Of a DNA stretch of 21,234 nt, positions 7,333 through 14,564 are shown piece after piece (the first letter of the stretch is position 1; every line of letters starts with the position of its first letter). This stretch comes from 2-02-FULL-48-14 sp041645035 (GTDB lineage: Bacteria; Patescibacteriota; Gracilibacteria; UBA1369; 2-02-FULL-48-14), in NCBI GenBank assembly GCA_041645035.1, contig JBAZQU010000020.1, positions 1-21,234 of the forward strand. The letters run 5' to 3'. Position numbers and translations under genes: made by a program. The notes below the pieces were generated by a model. That model was not told where the DNA came from, searched no databases, and saw only the letters and a program-made list of their open reading frames with translations.

Positions 7333-7847
7333 TTTCCAAGTGTTGCACATCCGCCGCAGCCCCTCGCGACAGTTCCAGCAGTGGCACCAGCGGTGGCGAG
7401 CGCAGCGGCTACCAAAAGTGCGAACCAAACCCGAGTGCGCGCGGTGCTTTGTGTGGCCAAAGCTTCTTCCACTCTATGGGCAAAACACTTTCTATCAGTC
7501 TCATTAAAAGTATCTACAGAGACGGTGAAAATTTCTCTGGCGCGGCCTTTTTGTACAAGAAAGATCAATTGTCCGGTCTGCAAATCTACTTGTATAGAAA
7601 CGCCCGCCGCGCCCAGATCGCCGGGTGCGTTAAACCTGCCATTGGACAATAGCAGGATCCCATCTTGTTCGTCACGCAAATATAAACGCCCGCCCAGAGC
7701 CGCTACTGTGACTTTTCGACAAACACCCTTTTTCACGACTATCTTACTATCTCCTCTCAAAACGTCCCGGAGAGGAACGGTGGTGTCATTTGCAAGACGC
7801 GCCTCTCTGTATTTGGGGGCATGGCTGGCCTCCCTCTCTCGATCCAT
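7290..7847 (-). CDS. Hypothetical single-pass membrane protein
   Basis: I do not recognise this 185-residue protein. The frame is open without interruption, and the translation reads as a plausible protein: a charged N-terminus (MDREREASHAPKYREAR), a stretch with beta-strand character (about 35-125, including VTVAALGGRLYLRDEQDG and GQLIFLVQKG), and one membrane helix near the C-terminus (about 137-160, VWFALLVAAALATAGATAG) followed by a short CGGC-containing tail. I use the ATG at 7847; the frame extends to a GTG at 7946, but that would overlap the lysS promoter. It converges on dnaB and overlaps its last 43 bp. An ORF on the opposite strand (7381-7896) looks like its shadow. Coding status is likely but not certain. 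Confidence 0.6.
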   Translation of the reverse strand: MDREREASHAPKYREARLANDTTVPLRDVLRGDSKIVVKKGVCRKVTVAALGGRLYLRDEQDGILLLSNGRFNAPGDLGAAGVSIQVDLQTGQLIFLVQKGRAREIFTVSVDTFNETDRKCFAHRVEEALATQSTARTRVWFALLVAAALATAGATAGTVARGCGGCATLGNQSTLPGANTPSGE

Positions 7848-7867
7848 AGATTTTTTTAGGAACTCTA

Positions 7868-7897
7868 AGATTAACAGGTGGGCTCTCTTTATGTAAA
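7868..7897 (-). promoter_or_regulatory. Weak candidate promoter of the hypothetical membrane protein gene
   Basis: On the minus strand TTTACA (7897-7892, 5 of 6 to the -35 consensus) is followed after 18 bp by TAATCT (7873-7868, 3 of 6). The position, 21 nt before the ATG at 7847, fits. Confidence 0.25.
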
Positions 7898-7924
7898 GAG
7901 CTGGCTTGCCCCCCCCTCTTGCTT

Positions 7925-7930
7925 TATAAT
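7925..7930 (+). promoter_or_regulatory. Consensus -10 box of lysS
   Basis: TATAAT matches perfectly and lies 25 nt before the lysS ATG. The expected -35 position is poor. A run of eight C (7909-7916) lies between a TTGCC and the -10 box. Confidence 0.5.
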
Positions 7931-7954
7931 TCGCGCAACAAGCCACAACCTATC

Positions 7955-9556
7955 ATGAGTGATCAAGAATACCAGGATCGATTACGCAAAGCGGAAGAAC
8001 TCCGTGCGATGGGCATAAACCCCTACCCTTCGCGTTTTGAAAGTACTCATTCCATTGAGGAAGTCATAAAACTTGGTGAGAAGAAGACCCGCACCGTAGA
8101 AGAAATGCTGGCGGGAAAGCTTAAAAAACAAGTTACGATTCGTGGGCGTCTTATGACCTTCCGAGAACACGGGCGTCTGGCCTTTGCCAACCTGAAAGAC
8201 TTCACCGGAACCGTGCAAATTTGTTTTATGGAACAAGTATTGGGTAAGGAGCCCTATAAGCTTCTCCGCAAATTGGACATGGGTGATTTTCTGGGCGCCA
8301 GTGGAGAACTTTTTTATACCAGACACGGTCAGCTCACGCTGCTGGTGAGTGAGTGGACTTTCCTTGGTAAAGCGCTCCGTCCTTTGCCTGAAAAATGGCA
8401 CGGCATTCAAGATCAAGAACAGATTTATCGTCAACGCTATTTGGACCTCATTATGAATGAAGACGCCATGCGCCGCTTTAAACTGCGCAGCCGTTGTTTG
8501 GGGCTTATTCGTCGCTTCCTTGATGAACACCAGTTTACCGAACTGGAATTCCCTCTTCTGGAGGTCAAAGCCTCCGGAGCAACCGCGCGGCCTTTCACAA
8601 CTCACCACAATGCCTTGGACGCGGATGTTTTTCTCCGAATTGCCTGTGAACTTCCACAAAAAATGGCCATTGCGGGCGGCTTTGAACGAACCTATGAAAT
8701 TGCCCGCGTTTTCCGTAACGAAGGAATCGACCCCTCGCATCTTCAGGAATTCACGATGCTCGAATGGTACGCGGCTTATTGGAACTATGAGGACAACATG
8801 AATTTTACGGAACAGCTTGTTCAATATCTTATTCAAAATTTGCTGGGGACTTTGAAAATCCAGGTCCGTTCCCGCGAGGGAGACCTGGTAGATGTCGATT
8901 TTTCTCCACCTTGGCCACGCATAGACTTCGCCAGCCTGATTGAAAAAGACTGCGGGATTAAAATTTTTGATCACGCACACGGTGCGTACCCAGATGGGGA
9001 CGCGAACGCACTCCGTAAGGCCATCAAGAAGAAAGGAATAAAATTTGAGGACATGGACGAAATGGGCTACGGAAATTTGTGTGACTATCTCTACAAAAAA
9101 GTCAGCCGTCCACACCTCATTCAGCCTTGTTTTGTTATCAACCATCCGGCCGGTATGAAACCCTTGGCTCGCAGGAGTGACCGGCATCCGGAATACTGCG
9201 AAACCCTCCAACTTTTGGTAAACACCTGGGAGGTGGTCAACGCTTATAGCGAAATTGTGGATCCTCAAGATCAGGAAGCTCGTTTTATTGACCAAGCGGC
9301 GGCTCAACGCGGAGGTGATGAAAACGCCATGGAACTTGATGTTCGCTTTATTACCGCCATGGAACACGGGATGCCCCCGATTTCCGGGAATGGCATGGGG
9401 CTCGATCGTTTTATGACTTTGATTTTAGGAGAAAGTAATTTGAAGGACCTAGTGCTCTTCCCGCTTATGCGTCCAACAGATGAGGAGTTGAAGGCTGAGA
9501 AAAAAATGCGTGAAAAAGCGAAGCAAAAACTCAAGAAAGCCAAAAAATCTGCATAG
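7955..9556 (+). CDS. lysS: Lysyl-tRNA synthetase, class II
   Basis: Charges tRNA-Lys with lysine. The N-terminal OB-fold anticodon-binding domain (about 57-150) contains VTIRGRLMTFREHGRLAFANLKD in two adjacent strands. The class II catalytic core follows, with motif 2 at 253-272 (FRNEGIDPSHLQEF then TMLEWY) and motif 3 near 482-497 (GNGMGLDRF, then GESNLKDLVLFPLMRP). The C-terminus adds a lysine-rich tail of about 25 residues after the usual family end, possibly a coil or RNA contact. Length is 533 residues, slightly above the usual 490-510. I start at the ATG at 7955 (MSDQEYQDRL); the frame extends to a TTG at 7919 that lies upstream of the -10 box. A 461-codon ORF on the opposite strand is its shadow. 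Confidence 0.96.
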   Translation: MSDQEYQDRLRKAEELRAMGINPYPSRFESTHSIEEVIKLGEKKTRTVEEMLAGKLKKQVTIRGRLMTFREHGRLAFANLKDFTGTVQICFMEQVLGKEPYKLLRKLDMGDFLGASGELFYTRHGQLTLLVSEWTFLGKALRPLPEKWHGIQDQEQIYRQRYLDLIMNEDAMRRFKLRSRCLGLIRRFLDEHQFTELEFPLLEVKASGATARPFTTHHNALDADVFLRIACELPQKMAIAGGFERTYEIARVFRNEGIDPSHLQEFTMLEWYAAYWNYEDNMNFTEQLVQYLIQNLLGTLKIQVRSREGDLVDVDFSPPWPRIDFASLIEKDCGIKIFDHAHGAYPDGDANALRKAIKKKGIKFEDMDEMGYGNLCDYLYKKVSRPHLIQPCFVINHPAGMKPLARRSDRHPEYCETLQLLVNTWEVVNAYSEIVDPQDQEARFIDQAAAQRGGDENAMELDVRFITAMEHGMPPISGNGMGLDRFMTLILGESNLKDLVLFPLMRPTDEELKAEKKMREKAKQKLKKAKKSA

Positions 9557-9582
9557 ACGAATGGCGAGGGCCTGTTTATGAT
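9554..9582 (+). promoter_or_regulatory. Candidate promoter of the DUF4012 gene
   Basis: TAGACG (9554-9559) and TATGAT (9577-9582) are separated by 17 bp; the ATG follows 20 nt after the -10 box. The -35 overlaps the lysS stop codon. Readthrough from lysS is equally possible. Confidence 0.35.
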
Positions 9583-9602
9583 GAAGCCAAGCCATTTAAA
9601 CT

Positions 9603-11399
9603 ATGAACGAACGTAGTTACGGTACCAGTGGATATATCCCCTCCCGCTTTCACGAAAACAAACGAGCGGAAACTTTTGCGCTACTTCGCAAGAGATCCTT
9701 CCCCAAGCGACTATTTAAATGGCTGCTCATTCTGGTGCTCGTCGGCCTCTTTTTCCTCTGGTTTCTCATGGGGCCTTTCCGATTTATGTTTTGGCGTTAC
9801 GCCGGCTTCTCCGGCTTTCCTTTTGGCACCCGCACCTACATTGTGCTTTTCCAAAATAACTATGAGTTGCGTCCTACAGGCGGATTTATTTCCACTTACG
9901 GCGAACTAACTTTTGCCCACGGCTTTTACACGGGCATTCAGTTTTACGACGTGTACGGTGAAATTGATGACCACGATTATGTGGAACCGCCACTTGTTTT
10001 GAGCGCGCTGCTTTCGGGCGAAGGTTACCAGGGGCACACTTTCCGTGATGCGAATTTTGATCCGGATTTTAACATCACCAAAGACGAATTGATTGAGTTT
10101 TATCAGCTCACAAATCCGGGCACGCGTGTGGATGGAGTTTTTGCCGCAGACTTCACTTTCTTGGAACGACTCGTTGGTCTGTACGAGCCCATGGAAGTGG
10201 ATGGCTATGAGCTCACGCAACAGAATCTTTTCGAAACACTTTCCTCCGTGGTTTCAGATATAGACCGCCACAACGAAGCAGCGCTGGCTGAGCGAAAAAA
10301 TATCACCAGCCCCATCGTAAAAACGATTATTTTTAAAACCCTGATTTTACCTTGGCGCTTGCTCACCGTGCGCGACCTTGCCGCACAGGCTTTTGAAGAA
10401 AAACATTTACTCGGCAGCTTTAATCGCAGCGGTATGCAAAGTTCCTTCCACAGTCGCAACTGGGACGGAGCCCTACCTCAATCGGACGTGGGTGATTTTC
10501 TGGCCATCAACGATGCCAACTATGGCGGAATGAAATCCAATCGCTACATTACTCGCGATGTGCAATATGAGCTTGAAGTGACCGGCCAAACGGACGTACT
10601 CGGCAACCCTGTGATCAAAGCGAATGTAACCGTGACCCTTTCACATGAAGGCATTTGGAATATTCCGCTGAGCGGTCCTTACACCGGCTATCTGCGTACC
10701 ATGATTCCACTTGGCTCCAACGTGGAAAGTACCAGTGAGGTTACCGAAGATCGCGAAGATGTTTATGTACTGGGAGAACTGGTGAGCCTGCAACCCGGCG
10801 AGTCTGTGACTTACAGCTACTCCTATGAATTGCCGGAATATGTGTGGAGCGGCGACACTTACTACTTACATCTGCATAAACAACCCGGGACTCTGGGCGA
10901 TCGCTATCGCGTTTTAGTACGGCTGGCCCAGGGCATGAGCATGGAATCATCCACTTTTGATGTGCGCGAAAACCTGGGCATTTTTGAAACGAATCTCACT
11001 ACGGACACAGAGCTGAGTTTTTCACTGCTGGATGACCAAAACCCCCCTCGCATCGTGAGTCACGAAATCACGGCAATGAATGAAATAACCATTGTTTTCA
11101 ATGAACCGTTGAATGTGGACCACGCGCAAGATCCCATGAACTATGAAATTCTCGACATGGATTATACCGATGCTGAAGTGACGGACACTATTGCCATCAC
11201 AAATATTCGCGTAGACGGTGCCGCCGTTATTTTGACCACTTCCGGCATGACCGATCAAGTAGAGGAGCGTTACGAAGTGATGCTGCGTGGCATCACGGAC
11301 ACAAGCGGGAACGCCATTACCCCGAATCCGCGTACGGTCACGGTGGTATTGCGTGACTTTTTAGAACCGGAACCAACCGAAGAAACCACAAATGAATAA
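9603..11399 (+). CDS. DUF4012-family membrane protein with C-terminal Ig-like domain
   Basis: A 598-residue envelope protein. Residues 1-35 are basic and probably cytoplasmic, followed by one membrane helix (about 38-60) and a large outside domain. The outside part begins with the DUF4012 hallmark: the segment VLFQNNYELRPTGGF (81-95) followed by ISTYGELTF. The family is often found in actinobacteria and CPR bacteria; a role at the cell surface is supposed but unproven. Residues about 478-580, starting PPRIVSHEITAMNEITIVFNEPL, look like an SbsA/Big_5-type Ig-like domain, as in surface-layer proteins. The tail is acidic. The gene overlaps the guaA start by 8 bp, so the two are translationally linked although functionally unrelated. 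The ATG at 9603 has no Shine-Dalgarno. Confidence 0.85.
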   Translation: MNERSYGTSGYIPSRFHENKRAETFALLRKRSFPKRLFKWLLILVLVGLFFLWFLMGPFRFMFWRYAGFSGFPFGTRTYIVLFQNNYELRPTGGFISTYGELTFAHGFYTGIQFYDVYGEIDDHDYVEPPLVLSALLSGEGYQGHTFRDANFDPDFNITKDELIEFYQLTNPGTRVDGVFAADFTFLERLVGLYEPMEVDGYELTQQNLFETLSSVVSDIDRHNEAALAERKNITSPIVKTIIFKTLILPWRLLTVRDLAAQAFEEKHLLGSFNRSGMQSSFHSRNWDGALPQSDVGDFLAINDANYGGMKSNRYITRDVQYELEVTGQTDVLGNPVIKANVTVTLSHEGIWNIPLSGPYTGYLRTMIPLGSNVESTSEVTEDREDVYVLGELVSLQPGESVTYSYSYELPEYVWSGDTYYLHLHKQPGTLGDRYRVLVRLAQGMSMESSTFDVRENLGIFETNLTTDTELSFSLLDDQNPPRIVSHEITAMNEITIVFNEPLNVDHAQDPMNYEILDMDYTDAEVTDTIAITNIRVDGAAVILTTSGMTDQVEERYEVMLRGITDTSGNAITPNPRTVTVVLRDFLEPEPTEETTNE

Positions 11400-13212
11400 A
11401 ATTGCCATCCTCGACTTTGGAAGCCAGTATGCTCATCTCATTGCCACGCGTATTCGTCGGCTCGGTGTGTATAGTGAAATTCTGGAACCTTCTTCAGCAT
11501 CTGCCGAATCTTTAAAGGACTACGCAGGCATCATTCTTTCCGGCGGGCCCTCCTCCGTTTACGAAGCCGGCAGCCCTACCGTGACTCCTGAAATTTTCGA
11601 ACTCGGCCTCCCTATTTTGGGAATTTGCTATGGACACCAACTCATTACTCACCTGCTGGGTGGAAAAGTGGAACCCGGACAAGGCCAAGGCCGTGAATTT
11701 GGAAAAGCCCAAATCACCATTCAAAAAAACGAAGGGCTTTTTAGTGGTTTTGCCTCTGGTGAAAAAACGCAGGTTTGGATGAGTCATGGCGACCGTGTCA
11801 CACAACTTCCCGAGGGTTTTGAAATCTTGGCCTCTTCGGTAGACGATAAATATTCCGCCGTGGGAGACGCGAAGCGCAATTTTTACGGGATCCAATTTCA
11901 CATCGAAGTGGTGCATACCGCCAAAGGCAATGAAATCCTTTCAAACTTTCTAAATCTTTGCGGAGCCAAACGTGATTGGGATCTGGGAAATTTTGTAGAC
12001 CATTCAATAGAAGCTATTAAAAAACAGGTCGGAGACCGCAATGTCTTCATGCTCATCAGTGGCGGTGTAGACAGCACCGTGGCCTTCATCCTCCTGGTCA
12101 AAGCACTTGGCGCAGACCGCGTTTATGGGCTCTTTGTAGACACCGGGTTTATGCGTAGTGGCGAACGAGATGAAGTGGAAGGTGTGCTTCGCGCCGAAGG
12201 AATACAGAATCTACACATCTACGAAGGGACCGTTGAATTTTACGGAGCGCTCAAAGACGTGTACGAACCTGAGAAAAAACGTGAAATCATTGGGAGAGTT
12301 TTCCTGGAGATTCAGAGTAAGGTTGCAGAAAAACTCAAGCTCAGCCCCGAAAAATGGATGCTCGGACAGGGAACCATTTATCCGGATACGATCGAATCCG
12401 GCGGTACTAAAAATTCCGATAAAATCAAAACCCATCACAACCGCGTGCCGGAAATTGAAGCACTTATTAAACAGGGTCGCGTGCTGGAACCCCTCAAAGA
12501 TCTTTACAAAGACGAAGTACGTGAAGTGGGTGAAAAGCTCGGCCTGCCGGCCTCGCTTGTTTGGCGTCACCCTTTCCCCGGCCCCGGTCTTGCCGTGCGC
12601 CTGCTCTGCGCGCAGGCCGAAGATTGGCCGGAAAACCACGAGGAGCTTCAAAGCCAAATTAACATTTTTCTCAAAGGAAAAGGCAGTTCCTTGCTAGGTC
12701 ACATCCTCCCCATTAAATCGGTGGGGGTTCAGGGTGATTTCCGCACGTACCGTCACCCGCTTGCGCTCACCGGCGAAACCACATGGGAGGAGCTCGCTGC
12801 GCTCGCTCCCGCGCTCACCAACCATTTCCCCGAAATCAATCGGGTTTTGCTCACGCTCATCCTTCAAAGCTTGGAATCCGTGCAAATCACGCCCGGTTCT
12901 CTCACGCCTGCCCGTACCAAAACCCTTCAAGAGGCGGACAAACTCGCAATGGACTGGCTCAAAGAGATCGGCCGCAGCCGGATAGTGTGGCAAATGCCCA
13001 CCGTCTTACTCCCTGTTTCCGTAAACAGCGAAGGCAAGGAATCCATCGTCCTCCGCCCCATTGTTTCCGAAGAAGCTATGACAGCGCGTTTTGCCGAGCT
13101 TCCCATGGATAAAGTTCGTGAACTGGCTAAAGTCTTACTGCAAGATTCTCAAATTTCCGCCGTCTTTTACGACGTCACCAACAAACCTCCCGCCACGATA
13201 GAGTGGGAATAA
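11392..13212 (+). CDS. guaA: GMP synthase (glutamine-hydrolysing), long eukaryote-type form
   Basis: Converts XMP to GMP with glutamine and ATP, the last step of guanine nucleotide synthesis. The class I glutaminase domain (1-190) carries GICYGHQ (Cys79) and QFHIEVVHT (His170, Glu172; Ile171 replaces the usual Pro). The ATP-pyrophosphatase domain follows with the P-loop SGGVDST (223-229) and HPFPGPGLAVRLL (392-405). At 606 residues it is about 80-90 longer than E. coli GuaA. The extra length lies in the C-terminal region: LPIKSVGVQGDFRTY (439-453), SLTPARTKTLQEAD (503-516), IVWQMPTVLLPV (531-542) and the terminal NKPPATIEWE. These match the enlarged two-part dimerisation region of human GMPS. 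The start overlaps the upstream DUF4012 gene by 8 bp. Confidence 0.95.
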   Translation: MNKIAILDFGSQYAHLIATRIRRLGVYSEILEPSSASAESLKDYAGIILSGGPSSVYEAGSPTVTPEIFELGLPILGICYGHQLITHLLGGKVEPGQGQGREFGKAQITIQKNEGLFSGFASGEKTQVWMSHGDRVTQLPEGFEILASSVDDKYSAVGDAKRNFYGIQFHIEVVHTAKGNEILSNFLNLCGAKRDWDLGNFVDHSIEAIKKQVGDRNVFMLISGGVDSTVAFILLVKALGADRVYGLFVDTGFMRSGERDEVEGVLRAEGIQNLHIYEGTVEFYGALKDVYEPEKKREIIGRVFLEIQSKVAEKLKLSPEKWMLGQGTIYPDTIESGGTKNSDKIKTHHNRVPEIEALIKQGRVLEPLKDLYKDEVREVGEKLGLPASLVWRHPFPGPGLAVRLLCAQAEDWPENHEELQSQINIFLKGKGSSLLGHILPIKSVGVQGDFRTYRHPLALTGETTWEELAALAPALTNHFPEINRVLLTLILQSLESVQITPGSLTPARTKTLQEADKLAMDWLKEIGRSRIVWQMPTVLLPVSVNSEGKESIVLRPIVSEEAMTARFAELPMDKVRELAKVLLQDSQISAVFYDVTNKPPATIEWE

Positions 13213-13222
13213 CCCCTTTTTT

Positions 13223-13459
13223 ATGGAAGAAAGTATCCAAGCCACCGCCGGACTTGTCCTCTCTCTGCTCGGTTTCATCGGAACCATTGGCATTATAATT
13301 GGAGGCCCCGTCGGGATTATTCTGCTCATCATAGGTCTGAATCAAAAGGAGGCCCAAAAGAAGAAAAAATATCTTATTTGGGCGGCCATTATAGCGCTCG
13401 GCCCTATTGGCCTGATTCTACTCACCCTAATAAGCTTCGCCGTGGTGAACGCATTTTAA
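13223..13459 (+). CDS. Small two-helix membrane protein (DUF4190-like)
   Basis: A 78-residue protein with two hydrophobic helices (about 9-38 and 49-76) separated by a charged loop NQKEAQKKKK. The glycine-rich helix with GGPVG and IIGLNQ resembles DUF4190-type small membrane proteins of unknown function. It begins 10 nt after the guaA stop and is likely cotranscribed with it. Confidence 0.75.
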   Translation: MEESIQATAGLVLSLLGFIGTIGIIIGGPVGIILLIIGLNQKEAQKKKKYLIWAAIIALGPIGLILLTLISFAVVNAF

Positions 13460-13518
13460 GGTTAACCTGGAAAATTTCCTCAAAATCTGCTATAATAAAC
13501 AGATAGTTTTTGTATAAT
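13460..13518 (+). promoter_or_regulatory. Promoter region of the channel gene, with two -10 boxes and small palindromes
   Basis: Two perfect TATAAT boxes occur at 13491-13496 and 13513-13518. The first has a -35 TGGAAA (13468-13473) at 17 bp. The second ends 6 nt before the ATG at 13525 and would give a leaderless transcript, but has no clear -35. The palindrome GGTTAACC (13460-13467) and the imperfect GGAAAATTTCC (13469-13479) sit on and next to the -35 box and could be an operator. Confidence 0.5.
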
Positions 13519-13524
13519 ATCTTT

Positions 13525-14277
13525 ATGGATTTCCAGGAAGCCGTCCGTAAAATCGAAGAACGTGGAGATTTCAACCGCTTTGTGGAGATGAAACCGTTTT
13601 TTGAAGAGCAGCTCGCTTCGCTCGCCAAAGACAACCACATTGAACGCGCGCTTTGTTATTACTATCTGTTGGCCAGTTATCTCAAGGCACAGTTGGTGCA
13701 CGAAACGCAGGAGTCAATTGAGTTTTATGAAGAAATGGATTGCGAATTCATGGCTCAAGAAAAGCTCTATCAAAAGGAAAAAAAGAATGGAATCGAAAGT
13801 GAAGTACAGGACTTTTATCAGCTTATGGAGCGTTGCTACAGTTCGCTGGAATTTTTGTATGAACGCCACAATTTTACGATTCGCGAAAACCTTTCTTATC
13901 GTCAAAAAATGCGTTTCCGCAAAAAGGCCTTTGCATACAGCAGGAAACCCTTCAGTTATTTGGAATATGTTTTTTTTGAACTCTCCAGCGCCTATGGGAC
14001 CAGCCTTTTACGCTGGGCTGCCACCACCTTTATTTTCACACTTATTTTTGCGGTGATTTACTGGACCATCGATCTTTTTGAGCCGATCCGCATGGTTCCC
14101 GCAGGTGCCGCCAACCTATTTAATTATCTTTACTTCTCCATTATAGTCAGCACTACCGTTGGGCTTGGGGACATCGTTCCCATCACGCATTTAGGAAAGG
14201 TCCTCGTGGCCATCCAAGGGTTCAGCGGCTTCCTGATGCTTGGTATTTTCGTGGGGATGCTACAGAGGAAGTTCTAA
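13525..14277 (+). CDS. Two-transmembrane potassium-channel-like protein (Ion_trans_2)
   Basis: A 250-residue protein ending in a pore domain: TM1 (about 162-182), a pore helix and filter TTVGLGDIVP (TVGLGD at 211-216, a variant of TVGYGD), and TM2 (224-246). Tetramers of such subunits form potassium channels. The first 160 residues are soluble, helical and charged, with no recognisable ligand domain; this region precedes the pore rather than following it as RCK domains usually do. The C-terminus stops right after TM2 (MLQRKF), so there is no C-terminal gating ring. The start is the ATG at 13525; a TTG at 13510 is upstream of the second -10 box. The stop codon falls inside the left arm of a large inverted repeat. 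Confidence 0.85.
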   Translation: MDFQEAVRKIEERGDFNRFVEMKPFFEEQLASLAKDNHIERALCYYYLLASYLKAQLVHETQESIEFYEEMDCEFMAQEKLYQKEKKNGIESEVQDFYQLMERCYSSLEFLYERHNFTIRENLSYRQKMRFRKKAFAYSRKPFSYLEYVFFELSSAYGTSLLRWAATTFIFTLIFAVIYWTIDLFEPIRMVPAGAANLFNYLYFSIIVSTTVGLGDIVPITHLGKVLVAIQGFSGFLMLGIFVGMLQRKF

Positions 14278-14377
14278 GTGGAATTCTCTTTTCCTTTGGT
14301 CTGAAGGAGGGTTCTTTGCTACGGGAGCCCTTATGTAGCTCAGAACCCTCCTCCACCCCGAAAAGAGAATTCCACTT
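14276..14377. repeat. Foldback element 1: nested inverted repeat, outer arms 18 bp
   Basis: The arms 14276-14293 and 14360-14377 are perfect reverse complements (AAGTGGAATTCTCTTTTC on the left). Inside lies a second perfect 10-bp stem, GGAGGGTTCT (14306-14315) with AGAACCCTCC (14342-14351), and within that a 5-bp stem GCTAC (14318-14322) with GTAGC (14335-14339). The left arm includes the last two bases of the channel gene's stop codon. The shape is a long stem with internal loops. No T-run follows, so it is not a simple terminator. Confidence 0.85.
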
Positions 14378-14399
14378 CCCTGTTCTCGTTGAAAACAGA

Positions 14400-14506
14400 C
14401 AGAAGGAAAATACCTTATAAAAAGCGCGAACCATAAAGGAAGCGAAGGAAAAGATCATGCATCTTTTCTGGAGCGTTCCTGCTTTTTATAAGGTATTTTC
14501 CTTCTG
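14400..14506. repeat. Foldback element 2: nested inverted repeat, outer arms 26 bp
   Basis: The arms 14400-14425 and 14481-14506 are perfect 26-bp reverse complements. Inside are a 5-bp stem AGGAA (14437-14441) with TTCCT (14476-14480) and a perfect 8-bp hairpin GAAAAGAT (14448-14455) with ATCTTTTC (14461-14468) around a 5-nt loop. Size (107 bp) and nested plan resemble element 1, but the sequences differ. No coding capacity is seen. Confidence 0.85.
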
Positions 14507-14511
14507 GAATT

Positions 14512-14544
14512 AAAAAAGGAGAGACCACTCTATCTCCCCTTTTT
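14512..14544. terminator. Bidirectional rho-independent terminator
   Basis: A 12-bp stem with one mismatch pairs 14513-14524 (AAAAAGGAGAGA) with 14533-14544 (TCTCCCCTTTTT) around an 8-nt loop. It gives a T-run on both strands and sits between the convergent channel and HTH genes, serving both. Confidence 0.75.
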
Positions 14545-14564
14545 GTGCCTTGTTTGTCTTTAGC

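Noticed and set aside
7381..7896. 171-codon plus-strand frame opposite the hypothetical membrane protein
   Set aside because: The minus-strand product has a membrane helix and ordered composition; this frame looks like its complement.
7982..9367. 461-codon open frame on the strand opposite lysS
   Set aside because: It lies entirely antisense to a clear lysyl-tRNA synthetase and its translation shows no known family; it is a codon-bias shadow.
12158..12697. 179-codon frame within guaA
   Set aside because: Same-strand shifted frame inside a conserved enzyme; composition is low-quality and no motif is visible.
13460..13479. GGTTAACC and GGAAAATTTCC as a terminator after guaA
   Set aside because: The stems are only 4-5 bp and no T-run follows; an operator next to the channel promoter is more plausible.
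14276..14506. Foldback elements as integron attC sites or a CRISPR array
   Set aside because: No R'/R'' core sites, no integrase nearby, no repeated spacer pattern; the two elements do not share sequence.
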